Assembly: GCA_026770575.1 (NCBI GenBank)
Contig: MU657442.1
Location: 25,364-44,249 of the forward strand
DNA: 18,886 nucleotides
Direction of reading: 5' to 3'
Source of the DNA: Pelagophyceae sp. CCMP2097
Lineage: Eukaryota; Sar; Pelagophyceae
Made by a program: the position numbers and the translations under genes. The notes beneath the pieces were generated by a model that was not told where the DNA came from, made no database searches, and saw only the letters and a list, made by a program, of their open reading frames with translations. Positions within the stretch are counted from its first letter, which is position 1, and every line of letters begins with the position of its first letter. This document shows positions 1 to 8,407 of this stretch, one piece after another.

Positions 1-147
1 CTCCAGGCCGCCCGTCCGATGGGCCCTCCAGTTCAAATGTCTTGCATGAGGTCGCGAGTTCGAGCCTGCTCGTTCACGTTTCTACTCCGCTTGGCATGCG
101 AATTTGGCTGCTCGTCCTGTACACGCGTCGTACACGTGAATATTCTT
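1..147. other. Left host flank with a tRNA-like fragment
   Basis: This GC-rich DNA has no convincing open frame and contrasts sharply with the AT-rich element that starts at 148. Positions 41-66 look like the 3' part of a tRNA: an anticodon-loop-like CTTGCAT, then AGGTCGCGAGTTCGAGCC, whose GAGTTCGAGCC (56-66) is close to the B-box consensus. The T-arm does not pair well past two base pairs (GCGAG against CTGCT), so this is at best a decayed tRNA or a tRNA-derived short interspersed element. The last 24 bases (125-148) recur imperfectly beyond the right end of the element. Confidence 0.35.
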
Positions 148-148
148 C
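125..148 (+). repeat. Left member of imperfect flanking direct repeat
   Basis: GCGTCGTACACGTGAATATTCTTC (split for reading as GCGTCGT-A-CACGTGAA-T-AT-T-CTTC) abuts the left end of the element. It matches 16803-16825 in the same orientation at 21 of 23 aligned positions plus a one-base gap. It could be a long, decayed target duplication, a host repeat or a recombination scar. Confidence 0.55.
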
Positions 149-470
149 CCCCCTAAAAGATACGGGATTTATTTTTTGAAAAAATATAAAAACATATAAT
201 CCACCAACTTTTTGAGATTTATGGGATTATTGGGAATTTTGGGAATTTTGGGAATTTTGGGGATTTTGGGAATTTTGGGGATTTTGGAACTTTTGGAAAT
301 TTTTGGAAATTTTGGAAATTTTTGAGATTTTTCGGATTTTTCGGGATTTTTGGTCAGTCTTTTTCGGATTTTCGGTCGAACTTATTTTTAAAGTTTTAAA
401 GTTTTTTGGTTCGAAAATCGGATATGTACCATTTTGATAAAAATATATTTTTTTTTTGATAAAAATGATT
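148..470 (+). repeat. Left terminal inverted repeat
   Basis: The outer end reads CCCCCCTAAAAGATACGGGA and matches the reverse complement of the right end (CCCCCCTAAGAGATACGGGA). Matching continues through TCCACCAACTTTTTGAG (about 201-217), a variable G/T-rich tandem tract, and then the nearly perfect inner block from GGTCGAACTTATTTTTAAAG to ACCATTTTGATAAAA (about 374-442). After a gap it ends at GATAAAAATGATT (458-470). The left copy has more repeats of a GGGAATTTT-type unit than the right. It probably acts as the replication origin or recombination end of a linear viral genome, as in other PLVs (inference). Confidence 0.9.
220..350 (+). repeat. G/T-rich short tandem repeat in left TIR
   Basis: This is an array of 8-10 bp units of the form GGGAATTTT, GGGGATTTT and GGAAATTTTT, changing to TTTTCGGGA-like units toward the interior. 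Four or more GGG runs separated by about six bases (222-262) could form a G-quadruplex on the plus strand. The period is near one helical turn, so the A/T tracts would be phased and may bend the DNA. The right TIR has a shorter, more diverged version in inverse orientation. Confidence 0.75.
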
Positions 471-511
471 ATGTCTATTCATATATAAATAAAACATTAT
501 ATATATATAGA

Positions 512-774
512 ATGAGTGAAATGAAAAATGATGCTGACGTTAAAAAGGTGTTGGTCGTTCGTAAAGAACAAAAAATAAAACGTGATAGGTGGAATGTTGT
601 AATGAAAAAAAAGATGGAACTATTTTGTTAGATAAAAACTACAAATCACACATTGATATGGTGCGTTGTGTTGATAATCCAATCACATCAAGACAACTGC
701 TTTATTATTACCTAAAAGGACGGGATGCGATTACAAAAGGAACTCGAATCTCAAAATACGATAAAAAAAATTAA
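512..774 (+). pseudogene. Small unknown gene with one frameshift
   Basis: An ATG at 512 follows a TATA-like run (acattatatatatatag). It opens a frame reading MSEMKNDADVKKVLVVRKEQ and continuing basic and charged. This frame shifts in an eight-A run at about 603-610. The next frame carries on in the same style, through DGTILLDKNYKS, to a stop at 774. Joined, the product would be roughly 85-88 residues, Lys/Arg-rich, with no membrane segment and no family I recognise. Either the gene is broken or the A run is miscalled. It is the first gene inside the left TIR and points inward. Confidence 0.5.
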
Positions 775-810
775 AATTATCTAAATCTGATTTATAGGAA
801 CTAAAAAAAA

Positions 811-1467
811 TTATTCATAACGATATTCGAAGCCTGAAGGCGGTTTAATTGTTAAGAAATCTCGCTGTGATTCAGATGGAATTGTTATATCATTTTCAGT
901 ATAATTGTCGATTGTATGGACATCCAGATTTTTTTTTCTAGGCACATAATACGCGCTTTCATTTTTTCTTGGTATAATGCTTCCAATACTTATTGGGTCT
1001 TCATATGTTGTGAAGTTATAAATTGGGGTTTTACTTTCGTTATTATTTAAAGTATCTTTCAGATCATACCAAGGATTTGAACCCGGTGCGTACGAATATA
1101 CTGCTTCAATACCGTCATATTTTCTTCCGAGATAGTTTGTAACCCCCGAGCCCAAACTGTGACCTGTCAAAAATAGTTTTTCAGTTCCTAAATAGTTTTT
1201 GACTTTTTTTAATTTATTTTCTGCTTCAATGAAACGAGGATTTAATGCCTGATTATTTGTTAAGATGGCGCCGTCAGCTATTATATCCTGTAAACTATAA
1301 GGATAAGTACCACGCCATACAAGAATATTGTTTCCGTTCGAATCGTCTCGGTAAAGTCTGGATCTTCTATCTGAAAATTCTTTGTTCTTACTAAAACCGT
1401 AAGGGGCTGTGTTCGAATAAATTGCTTTGGATAAAACCGCAGTTTTTTTTCGTAAATCCGAGTCCAT
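811..1467 (-). CDS. Class 3 lipase-like alpha/beta hydrolase
   Basis: The predicted product is a 218-residue esterase/lipase of the fungal-type (class 3) family, which hydrolyses acylglycerols or phospholipids. The nucleophile elbow GHSLG is at residues 102-106 (Ser104) within LFLTGHSLGSGVTNYLG. The acid is probably Asp157 (YEDPIS) and the base His184 (DVHTIDNY), so a complete Ser-Asp-His triad is present in the usual order. VWRGTY near residue 50 fits the oxyanion-side motif of the family. I chose the ATG at 1467 because the open frame upstream lacks ATG. No signal peptide or membrane segment is visible. Lipases are known cargo in PLVs and virophage relatives, where roles in entry or release have been suggested. 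This is one of the few fully open genes here. It diverges from the fibre genes across about 210 bp. Confidence 0.85.
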   Translation of the reverse strand: MDSDLRKKTAVLSKAIYSNTAPYGFSKNKEFSDRRSRLYRDDSNGNNILVWRGTYPYSLQDIIADGAILTNNQALNPRFIEAENKLKKVKNYLGTEKLFLTGHSLGSGVTNYLGRKYDGIEAVYSYAPGSNPWYDLKDTLNNNESKTPIYNFTTYEDPISIGSIIPRKNESAYYVPRKKNLDVHTIDNYTENDITIPSESQRDFLTIKPPSGFEYRYE

Positions 1468-1679
1468 CAAGAATATTCTATGTTTTATTTTATACACATT
1501 AATTAATGAAGTACTATGATAAAATAAACTTGGAGGAACAATATGAGAATACTTACAAAAATAAATTTGTCGCACTATAAGCAATAACGATGGATAACGT
1601 AAAGTCTAATAGAAAAGTGAGAATTAAAATCGGAATGAGTACATATGTAACACAACGATAATATAGTTATTCGCTCCCG
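1468..1679. promoter_or_regulatory. Divergent intergenic region between lipase and 92-residue gene
   Basis: About 210 bp separate the lipase start (1467, minus) from the plus-strand ATG at 1680. It is AT-rich, with TATA-like stretches such as GATAATATAG (1657-1666). The lipase frame stays open upstream to about 1584 but without an ATG. Its position suggests promoters for both genes; no specific element can be defined. Confidence 0.35.
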
Positions 1680-1958
1680 ATGCCGGACGGATTTTATATC
1701 TTGGGCATATTACGAATAAAAATAAAATTTAAGACAAAACTCAGAGAACTTGAAGCAAAGTTACAAGATATATCTCAGGATATTCATTATCGTAGTGCAG
1801 CCAGAAAAAACAGTCGTGAGTGGTTGATCGCGACACCTAAAACGCTCACTGAAAGATTCCTTAAATTAAACAATGAAAATCCAGACTATTATTTAGAACC
1901 TCCATCTCATCCTTTACAAACGAATGGAGTAAATGTGCCAATGGTCCCATTCGTTTGA
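1680..1958 (+). CDS. Unknown 92-residue protein
   Basis: The ATG at 1680 is the first in frame after a stop. The middle part (KTKLRELEAKLQDISQDIHY) is charged with heptad-like leucines, so a short coiled coil is likely. The C-terminal half is polar and proline-rich (DYYLEPPSHPLQTNG). No family is recognised. It lies 27 bp before the first fibre gene on the same strand and may be expressed with it, perhaps as a small virion protein (inference from position only). It has no internal disruption. Confidence 0.55.
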   Translation: MPDGFYILGILRIKIKFKTKLRELEAKLQDISQDIHYRSAARKNSREWLIATPKTLTERFLKLNNENPDYYLEPPSHPLQTNGVNVPMVPFV

Positions 1959-2303
1959 ATAAATTAAAAAAAAAATCTTTAATATATGGAGGTTATATTT
2001 GATCTCAAAACATCGAATTTAATTGATGAAGTTGTTTATATACAAGATGTTTCAATAAATGGAGAGAATTAAGTAATAGAAAAAAATGATGAATCGAGAA
2101 CATTTTATAAAATTCCCGAGCCTGTTGAATTTATTAAAACGATTGCCTTTTATAATCAAACAATACTCATAAAAAATAATAACAAGAATGAATTGAATAT
2201 AAAAATCCCAATAACAAATATAATTGATGTTTAAGAAGTTGGTGATAATTTAACTTTTTTAAAAGAAGATTTATCTCTCCAATTAGTTAATTTACGGAAT
2301 AAA

Positions 2304-2550
2304 CCCGGCGTAAAAGGCGATACCGGCGTAAAAGGCGATAATAGGGATACAGGGGATGTTGGTCGGCGTGGTTTAACAGGCATACCCGGTTCAATTGGTC
2401 AAATCTCGGTAGTCCCTGGTCCTATTGGTCCAATCTCTCTAATACCAGGTCCTCGCGGAGGTGATGGGACTGACGGGAAAAATGGTTCAGATGGTTCAGA
2501 CGGCAAAAAAGGTTCGGATGGTTCAGACGAAAAAAACGGTTTAGACGCGC
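2304..2550 (+). repeat. Collagen-like Gly-X-Y coding repeat
   Basis: In the frame of the first fibre gene this stretch encodes repeated Gly-X-Y triplets. The series runs GVKGDTGVKGD, then GLTGIPGSIG, GPIGPISLIPGPRGG and finally GSDGSDGKKGSDGSD. Some triplets are irregular, e.g. an NRD break. The nucleotide repeats ggcgtaaaaggcgatac and ggttcagatggttcagac are locally tandem, a substrate for slippage. Such triplets form triple-helical shafts in phage and giant-virus fibres. Confidence 0.85.
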
Positions 2551-2695
2551 CTTCTTATACAGTTAATAATCCTATTAATTTAAATAATTCAACTCAATTC
2601 TCGTTAAATTATAACGATACTTTAGCGATTGAAATCAATGGAAAACTCGGCGCAATTTACCCCCCTGATCAAAATACGACTTACACAAGTTCTTC

Positions 2696-3530
2696 GGGAA
2701 TTACACAATCTGGTACGAATTTTTCTCTGACAAATATACCCTACACAAAAATAGAAACCGATAACATTATCACAGATTCAAGAAAACTTATATTAAATTC
2801 AGGACTTGCCAGGGATGTCTCAAATAATTTATAAATTGATTTTAATACTTCATTGAGTGTAGTGGCGGGTAAGTTAAATATTAATTTTCCTATCGATAAC
2901 GACACTACATACACAGGCGGAACAAATGTCACAATATCGGGGACAAATGTCATAAATTCAGTGGATACTACATACACAGGCGGAACAAATCTCACTATAT
3001 CGGGGACAAATGTAATAAATTCAGTGGATACTTAGTACACAGGGGGCACAAATGTTTCTATATCGGGGACAAATGTAACAAATTCAGTGGATACTAAGTA
3101 CACAGGGGGCACAAATGTTTCTATATCGGGGACAAATGTAATAAATTCAGTGGATACTAAATACACGGTTTCTGGGACAGGAATTTCATTAATTTCAAAC
3201 GTAATCAGGAACACGTTGCCGAATGTGACTACAACACTCGCAGCAACAGGAGCATCTTCTATTTCTGGCACATATCCGAATTTAATAGTGAAGACACCAT
3301 TATCTGCTTCAGGAGGAATTACACAATCTGGTACGAATTTTTCTCTGACAAGTATACCCTTCACAAAAAAAAAACGATAACATTATCACAGATTCAAGAA
3401 AACTTAAATTAAATTCAGGACCTGCCAGGGATGTCTCAAATAATTTATTAATTGATTTTAATAGTTCGTTGAATGTGGTGGCGGGTAAATTAAATGTGAA
3501 TTTCCCCATTGATAACAACACAATTTATAA
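2696..3530 (+). repeat. Long direct repeat pair of about 215 bp within fibre gene
   Basis: The segments at about 2696-2910 and 3313-3530 align over their length, from GGAATTACACAATCTGGTAC through GGGATGTCTCAAATAATTTA to the CGATAACGACACT / TGATAACAACACA region. The first copy has TAA at 2832 where the second has TTA (Leu). The second copy has lost two bases in an A run at about 3364-3373, which breaks its frame. Each copy therefore reveals the lesion in the other. Confidence 0.85.
2910..3161 (+). repeat. Four tandem 63-bp coding repeats
   Basis: Units begin at 2910, 2973, 3036 and 3099. Each encodes a 21-residue Thr/Gly/Asn-rich beta repeat (YTGGTNVTISGTNVINSVDT plus one residue). Units 3 and 4 are nearly identical at the DNA level, pointing to recent duplication or gene conversion. 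The codon before unit 3 is TAG (3033), while the same position in its neighbours is AAG, AAA or ACA, so this stop arose by point mutation. Confidence 0.9.
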
Positions 3531-4906
3531 TGTAAATGAAAGCACTGCCTTATCGATGACCGGGACGACAATAAGACTTCGCTATAATCCAGCCAGTATG
3601 CGCGTAAATTTAGCATCTCAATTGGAAACTATTCCATTCAAGTTTTCTCCAAATTCAACGACATCCCCGATTATATATAATGAAAAATTCAACCCTTTGT
3701 TCAAAGAGTTTGATCTCCAATTACGGAAGGATGCTAACGATTTAAGTTTAGGGGAAGGAAGCGAATTAAAATTAAGAGCACCCATAACAGTATCGTTTTT
3801 TTCATCGGCATTGTCTGTATTAATTGATACAGTCTCAAACCACATCCAATTAAATTTATCACTCAACCCAATATTAGGATACGATTTAAATGGTGCATTG
3901 ACGATTTTGTCAGATTATATATACACAGCGGCAAGTTCGAATATTATTATAGACAATACACTGAGAACAATTAACTCAATAAATACCGAATACACAGGTG
4001 ATGGAGGTATAGACCTCCAAGGTACAAATTTTTCACTGACTAACATCCCATATACTAAAACAGAGACAACAAATTTAATAAATTCTTCTGTTTTAATTGA
4101 AAATAATGGAGCAGTTACCGCCGAGGTTTTAATAGATTCTAAATTCTCAATAGAACCCATTCAACTCAATTCATCGGAGATGAGGTTCGGAAACACAACC
4201 CAAAACAGTAATGAATTATCTGGAGATTATGCACTTACCGAGCCAAATTCTGGCTATAAACTAGTAAGTAGTAGTGTTAATGGTTTTAAATTTTCTAATT
4301 GTTTGTGGTTTGACAAACAATTTCCCAACGAGTTCGAATTTTCTTGCCGATTAACGAGCGCGCAAATAAATAACTTGCTTGGATTTACTACAACAACGCC
4401 AGACATTTTATGTAAAGACAAAGTAAATGATATAGGATCAAACATTTGGAAGTCTCCATACGACACGATAATGATAAATCGAGCAGCAGTTTTCCATCCG
4501 AATCAAATTACAGATTTAAGTTATGACCCGTTAATTGATACACATACAACAAGCAGCATTGCACAATTGGGGACGGCAATTCGATATAAACTCATTGTAC
4601 AAAACGGACAATTTAGTTTATATGTCAATGAAGTCATTAGAGTGACTGGCAAATATAGAACTTTGAAACCTTGGTATTTTTTCGTTGATACAAATGCGGG
4701 GAACACAAACGCGGTGAATGATATAATTTTTAAAAATCTAAATTCAAATAAAATCGATGAATTATATTCTAATAAAAATAAACATGATTTGTTCACACCA
4801 TTTATTTACAAAAATAATAGCATTAATTAGAACTACGACGACACACTCATATTAAAAATAACCAATTAAGCGTAAGACCTTACGAGGCCGACTTCGAAAA
4901 ATTATT

Positions 4907-6546
4907 ATGATTGAAACCCCCAGTCACGTTTTTTTCTGCGCATACCTATGATGGAACGACTACCCTACTTGATATAATAGATCCAACACGTACCGCCTCA
5001 ATTTCAGGGACAATCCCCACCAAAGAACTAACCCCTAGTTTAATTTCTGGAACAGTCGATGTTATAAAGGGCGTACAATTAACAAAAATCTTGTTCACTG
5101 TGAATGTGCCGACAAATTTTTTTTTCTCCCGATAACTCGATATGGGAAAACGGACACAAAGAAACAACGCAGGATTATAGTGAATAGATTAGGTTCTTAA
5201 ATTTATAGTGGGCATCATGGGCAAAAGAAAGGCGTTGCCGGTATTTTAGGGACAAATGTAACGCCATTTACAAGTGATGGAGATGCAAATCTTTTAAGTA
5301 ACATGGCTATCACAAACTCTGGAAGCATTTCAATTGGTAATAATGTAATTTGTCAAAACGTGAATAGAGGGAGTGTTTTAAAAACAACGGCAATCGCTTC
5401 AACAACAACCCTATGTATAAACGACTATAACGGTAATGGAACGGAATCGTCAGATTTCGAATTTTCTTAATTATTGGTTTGTCAAAATCTGACAACAGCC
5501 GAGATGAAACTAATAAGTACAGTTTTTCAAACTTATTGTGAAACTGGTGTTTTCGATAAAGCAACGATAAATGCCGCGGGGGCGACGGGGGCGACAGGCG
5601 TACAGCAGGATCGGGTTTATCTTTGAATGGCACTACATTCAGCAATAGCCTCCCGGATCAAATTATCGGTCTAACCGCTAGTAATGCATCAGTGGTTACG
5701 TTAACTTATCCAAATTTAAATATATCATCGAATGATACGACTTACGACTGTACTGGGGCGGTTTTTTTTTTGACTGGAACAACATTCAAAAATAGCCTAC
5801 CGGATCAAATTGTCAAACTAACCGCAAGCGGGGCATCATCGGTTACTGGTCTCTATCCTAATTTTAATATCCAATCAAATGAAACAGTATATCGTTCGGG
5901 GGCGGGCATATCTATTTCATCCAATGTCATCTCAACAAATCATTTTAAAAAAATTGATCGGGAAACAACTGGTTTTATTGTTCGAGACACAACCACTGCT
6001 CAAAAATTGCGCGTTAAATTTAGTGAAGAATTTATTATCAACAACCCGGTTGTAAATGAAACCGAAGTAAAATTAAACAACCCTTTCGATATAATTTGTA
6101 TAGCCCTTGCAAGAGTGAATGGTTTTAACGGATTATCTCTGGATTCATATGGGGTTGTTTCGAGGCGGCAATCGAGAGGCACATATTTAATTCAATTTTA
6201 TCCGTGGCGTAATTATCGTAAAATTACAATTCAATCAACAATATCGGGGACAAACGCGGGAATGATCCTCATCGATGAACATCCAACCTGGAACGGCAAC
6301 GGCGCAAGTACTTATGGTTACATGGTTTATATACGTGCGGGTAACAATGAATTGGTCGATTCTTCGTTTTTTTTAAATGTGTTCTGTCTCAAACAAGAAC
6401 AGATATAATTTTTGCCTGCTAGGTTGTTTCCGGATGATCCAATATTACAAGACGAAGCGAGAAGTTACTGTATCCCAAAATCCCCCAAAGAGTTGTTATT
6501 ACAAGGACTTCACGATATTAAAAAAGACTTTACTACTGGTAGATGA
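4907..6546 (+). pseudogene. Second fibre-like protein gene, heavily broken
   Basis: A likely ATG at 4907 (MIETP...) shifts in a C5 run (4917-4921) into a frame of beta-repeat type (ISGTIPTKELTPSLISGTVD). It shifts again in a T run near 5117-5126, then meets TAG at 5185, another shift near 5210 and TAA at 5468. A further shift near 5600 follows a short collagen-like GATGATG. The last open part (about 5614-6408) has two copies of an NSLPDQI...LTASNAS-type repeat and then a C-terminal beta-rich domain (KITIQSTISGTNAGMILIDE). After the TAA at 6406 the same frame is open for 45 more codons to TGA at 6544 with coding-like content (FPDDPILQDEARSYC). That may be the original C-terminus or a separate small gene. 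Style and position make it a paralogue of the upstream fibre gene. Confidence 0.65.
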
Positions 6547-6565
6547 TTTATATATTTGTTTATTT

Positions 6566-6784
6566 TTATTTAAATTTTTCTTCTTCATCTTCAAGAATAT
6601 CCTGAATGAATTCATCCATTACCGGGACGCTATCAATTTAAATACATCCAACCTCACAGTGAGAAATTCGTGTAAGTAAGCAGGTTTTTAGAGTGCAATG
6701 ATAAAACAGGGCGATGACACCGATAACAGACAGAATTAAAAAAGATTTTTTAGTATCCAATTCATTATTAAAATCGAACACCAT
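6566..6784 (-). pseudogene. Small single-pass membrane protein gene with one internal TAA
   Basis: The frame starts at an ATG at 6784, preceded by a TATA-like attacatatttattatat. It runs 73 codons to TAA at 6566, with a single internal TAA at codon 49 (6638-6640). The N-terminus MVFDFNNELDTKKS is followed by a hydrophobic helix (SFLILSVIGVIALFYHC, about residues 14-30). The C-terminus is strongly acidic (MDEFIQDILEDEEEKFK). I do not recognise the family; small membrane proteins are common in PLVs and virophages. It lies antisense to weak open frames and is separated by only 24 bp from the next plus-strand remnant, so the gap may be a divergent promoter. Confidence 0.5.
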
Positions 6785-6808
6785 ATAATAAATATGTAAT
6801 AAAGTACG

Positions 6809-6976
6809 GCTGATATCCTTTTTAATGAATATGAAATTAAAAAGAAGATTAAACTAATTAACAACTCTGATTTTAAAAAAATATAAATATTTAAAAGTAC
6901 GGGATTTAAATCTATTAAAGAAGTTGAAATGAGCCGGACCGCATTTTCAACTGCAAGCATAATTGAACAATTATGA
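6809..6976 (+). pseudogene. Remnant open frame of about 55 codons
   Basis: The plus-strand frame from 6809 to the TGA at 6974-6976 contains one internal TAA (about codon 26). It reads like coding sequence: DILFNEYEIKKKIKLINNS, then a second half ending MSRTAFSTASIIEQL. No ATG is in frame ahead of it; two stops precede it within about 15 bases. It may be a small decayed gene or a fragment. No family is recognised. The antisense hydrophobic frame over the same bases looks like a shadow. Confidence 0.3.
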
Positions 6977-7013
6977 CAACCGATCTTATTTTTTTAAATT
7001 TTAAAGATTATAT

Positions 7014-7906
7014 ATGAGTGAAACCATTGTGAATATTAATTTATCAAGCGGCGATGCTGTTCGAAATGAAACAGATTTTACTTATTTTTTTGATTTGTCC
7101 GAGACAGTACAATTGAAGGAAAACACATGCTACGTTGAAATATCTGATTTTCAGGGAACGAATTAAATTCATTACATAACAAAAAAAAAACTTAATTTTA
7201 AAAGATAAAGACGGGCTTGAATATTTTACTTCATTGAGAGAAGGTTTTTATAACACAACTGATATTTTTGAGACCTTGAAGACATTTTTTAAAAATAAAC
7301 CACAAGTTTTTACAATCATATTTGATAGAAAAACATTAAAATATATTATATCTTGTAATTTTATATTCGAGTTATCTGGTACATTTTCAGAGTTTTTAAA
7401 CATGAAAGAAGTTGTTGTTATTGGCGACCAAACATATGCGATAAGTTCAGACAGTGTCGTCGATGTTTTTAAAAACATTCAAAATTTACACATTATTTTC
7501 GTCGATATGAAACGGGAAATGTGACTACCAACAATAACACGCTTTATATGGGAAATCGTGTTGCGAAAATACCGGTCCTCTGCAGTTTCGGACAGTATAT
7601 AATATTCGAAAACAGCGCAAAAAAAGTAACGAAATTTATGATAGAGTAATAGACTCATTTAAAGTGAGAATATTGAATGACAATGATGATGATGTTTTAA
7701 CCGATATTTTATGGACTATGTCCGTAAAATTGAAAGTAAAAGAAAACGAAGAGATTAAACAGACTGATTTTGATAATCAACTGGTTTATAAAGAAAATAT
7801 GGCAACGAATCGAAGTTATCCAATTGTTAATAATCACGTGAGTATTCTAAAAAGTTCTCGTGATTTATACGAAGAAAAATTTATTATTTTTAAAAAGGCT
7901 TTTTAA
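7014..7906 (+). pseudogene. Broken virion gene, candidate minor capsid (penton-like) protein
   Basis: The ATG at 7014 begins MSETIVNINLSSGDAVRNET. A TAA at 7164 and three frameshifts (about 7197-7206, 7505 and 7637) divide the gene. Successive pieces (LEYFTSLREGFYNTTDIFET; NVTTNNNTLYMGNRVAKIPV; VIDSFKVRILNDNDDDVLTD) follow one another without overlap and end at TAA 7906. The original product would be about 297 residues, mostly beta-strand in character. The late segment (FKVRIL-ND-DDDVLTDILWTMSVKLKV) resembles the closing strands I associate with jelly-roll virion proteins of polinton-like elements, but this is pattern recall rather than a proven match. Its place upstream of the capsid gene and its size fit a minor capsid protein. 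Confidence 0.5.
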
Positions 7907-7981
7907 TACAACTATTTTTATTCATTTACAAAGAAAGAGTTAAAACGAATGTTTATTTAAAAATTAAATTTAAAAATCAAC

Positions 7982-8371
7982 TTGATAAATTTTATTTATA
8001 ACACTTTTATAATTGGCTTCAGACAACTCGCAAGAAAATCAAATCGTCAAGCGCGAACCATTGGACGTAAAAGTGCCGTTATTGCGCGAATTATTGGACG
8101 AAAAGCGCCATCTGTAATTATGAATACAGGCTCTGCGCTCGCAACTCTCGGTAAGGTTGGCGAGGCAGCAAGCGGTGTTATCGCTATGACCGGCAATGCC
8201 GAAATCGCTTTACCTCTGCTTGCGCCAAGTGAGGCTCTGAAATATACAGGCAAAGGGGTGACCGGTGTGGGTAGGGCGGCATATGATATAAACAATGGTG
8301 ATTATATGCAAGCCGTGAATACTATTGAAAAAACTGTTATTGATTCGAAAAAAGATAAAAAAGAAGTATGA
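7982..8371 (+). CDS. Basic, Gly/Ala-rich virion-associated protein
   Basis: This frame encodes about 129 residues from a TTG at 7982. No ATG occurs before an internal Met around residue 46, so the original ATG may have mutated or the start may lie elsewhere. The N-terminal third is very basic (RQLARKSNRQARTIGRKSAV...RIIGRK). A Gly/Ala-rich, weakly hydrophobic middle follows (GSALATLGKVGEAASGVIAM), then a C-terminus ending KTVIDSKKDKKEV. A basic head with an amphipathic Gly/Ala segment is typical of small core or membrane-active virion proteins, such as adenovirus-type core proteins. Here that is an analogy, not homology. It sits between the candidate minor capsid gene and the capsid gene. No internal disruption is seen. 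Confidence 0.55.
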   Translation: MINFIYNTFIIGFRQLARKSNRQARTIGRKSAVIARIIGRKAPSVIMNTGSALATLGKVGEAASGVIAMTGNAEIALPLLAPSEALKYTGKGVTGVGRAAYDINNGDYMQAVNTIEKTVIDSKKDKKEV

Positions 8372-8407
8372 TAAAAAATTCATTTAATTTATTTAATTCA
8401 TTAATAT

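Larger units (their letters stand above)
1986..4830 (+). pseudogene. Long fibre-like protein gene: collagen-like and beta-repeat segments, broken
   Basis: From the ATG at 1986 one frame runs to about 3375, interrupted by TAA at 2070, 2232 and 2832 and by TAG at 3033. A 2-bp net loss in an A run at about 3364-3373 then moves it to the frame that stays open to 4830. The intact protein would be about 945 residues. In order it has a short N-terminal region, Gly-X-Y collagen-like triplets (2304-2550, e.g. GSDGSDGKKGSDGSD), four tandem 21-residue beta repeats (2910-3161), and two copies of a roughly 72-codon segment (about 2696-2910 and 3313-3530). The C-terminal region (about 4110-4790) has alternating hydrophobic strands resembling a LamG/concanavalin-type fold (IRYKLIVQNGQFSLYVNEV). 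This layout fits a trimeric receptor-binding fibre; binding is inferred. Confidence 0.8.

Noticed and set aside
2280..2560. CRISPR-like or satellite repeat
   Set aside because: The repeats are coding Gly-X-Y triplets with irregular spacing, without conserved repeats separated by unique spacers.
1986..6640. Variant genetic code with TAA/TAG read as an amino acid
   Set aside because: Where internal repeat copies allow comparison, the stops replace TTA (Leu) or AAG/AAA (Lys). Frameshifts coexist with them and a TGA also occurs in the ATPase, so ordinary mutation explains them better.
6377..6679. 100-codon plus-strand open frame
   Set aside because: It starts inside the second fibre gene and covers the antisense of a better minus-strand gene. 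Its Phe-rich text mirrors an A-rich opposite strand.
6736..6960. Hydrophobic 74-codon minus-strand frame as a membrane protein
   Set aside because: Its start lies over coding-like plus-strand text, and its downstream part overlaps the better supported membrane gene in another frame. The hydrophobic content comes from AT-rich antisense sequence.
8047..8295. Minus-strand 82-codon frame
   Set aside because: It is antisense to the basic Gly/Ala-rich protein and has no start context or independent support.
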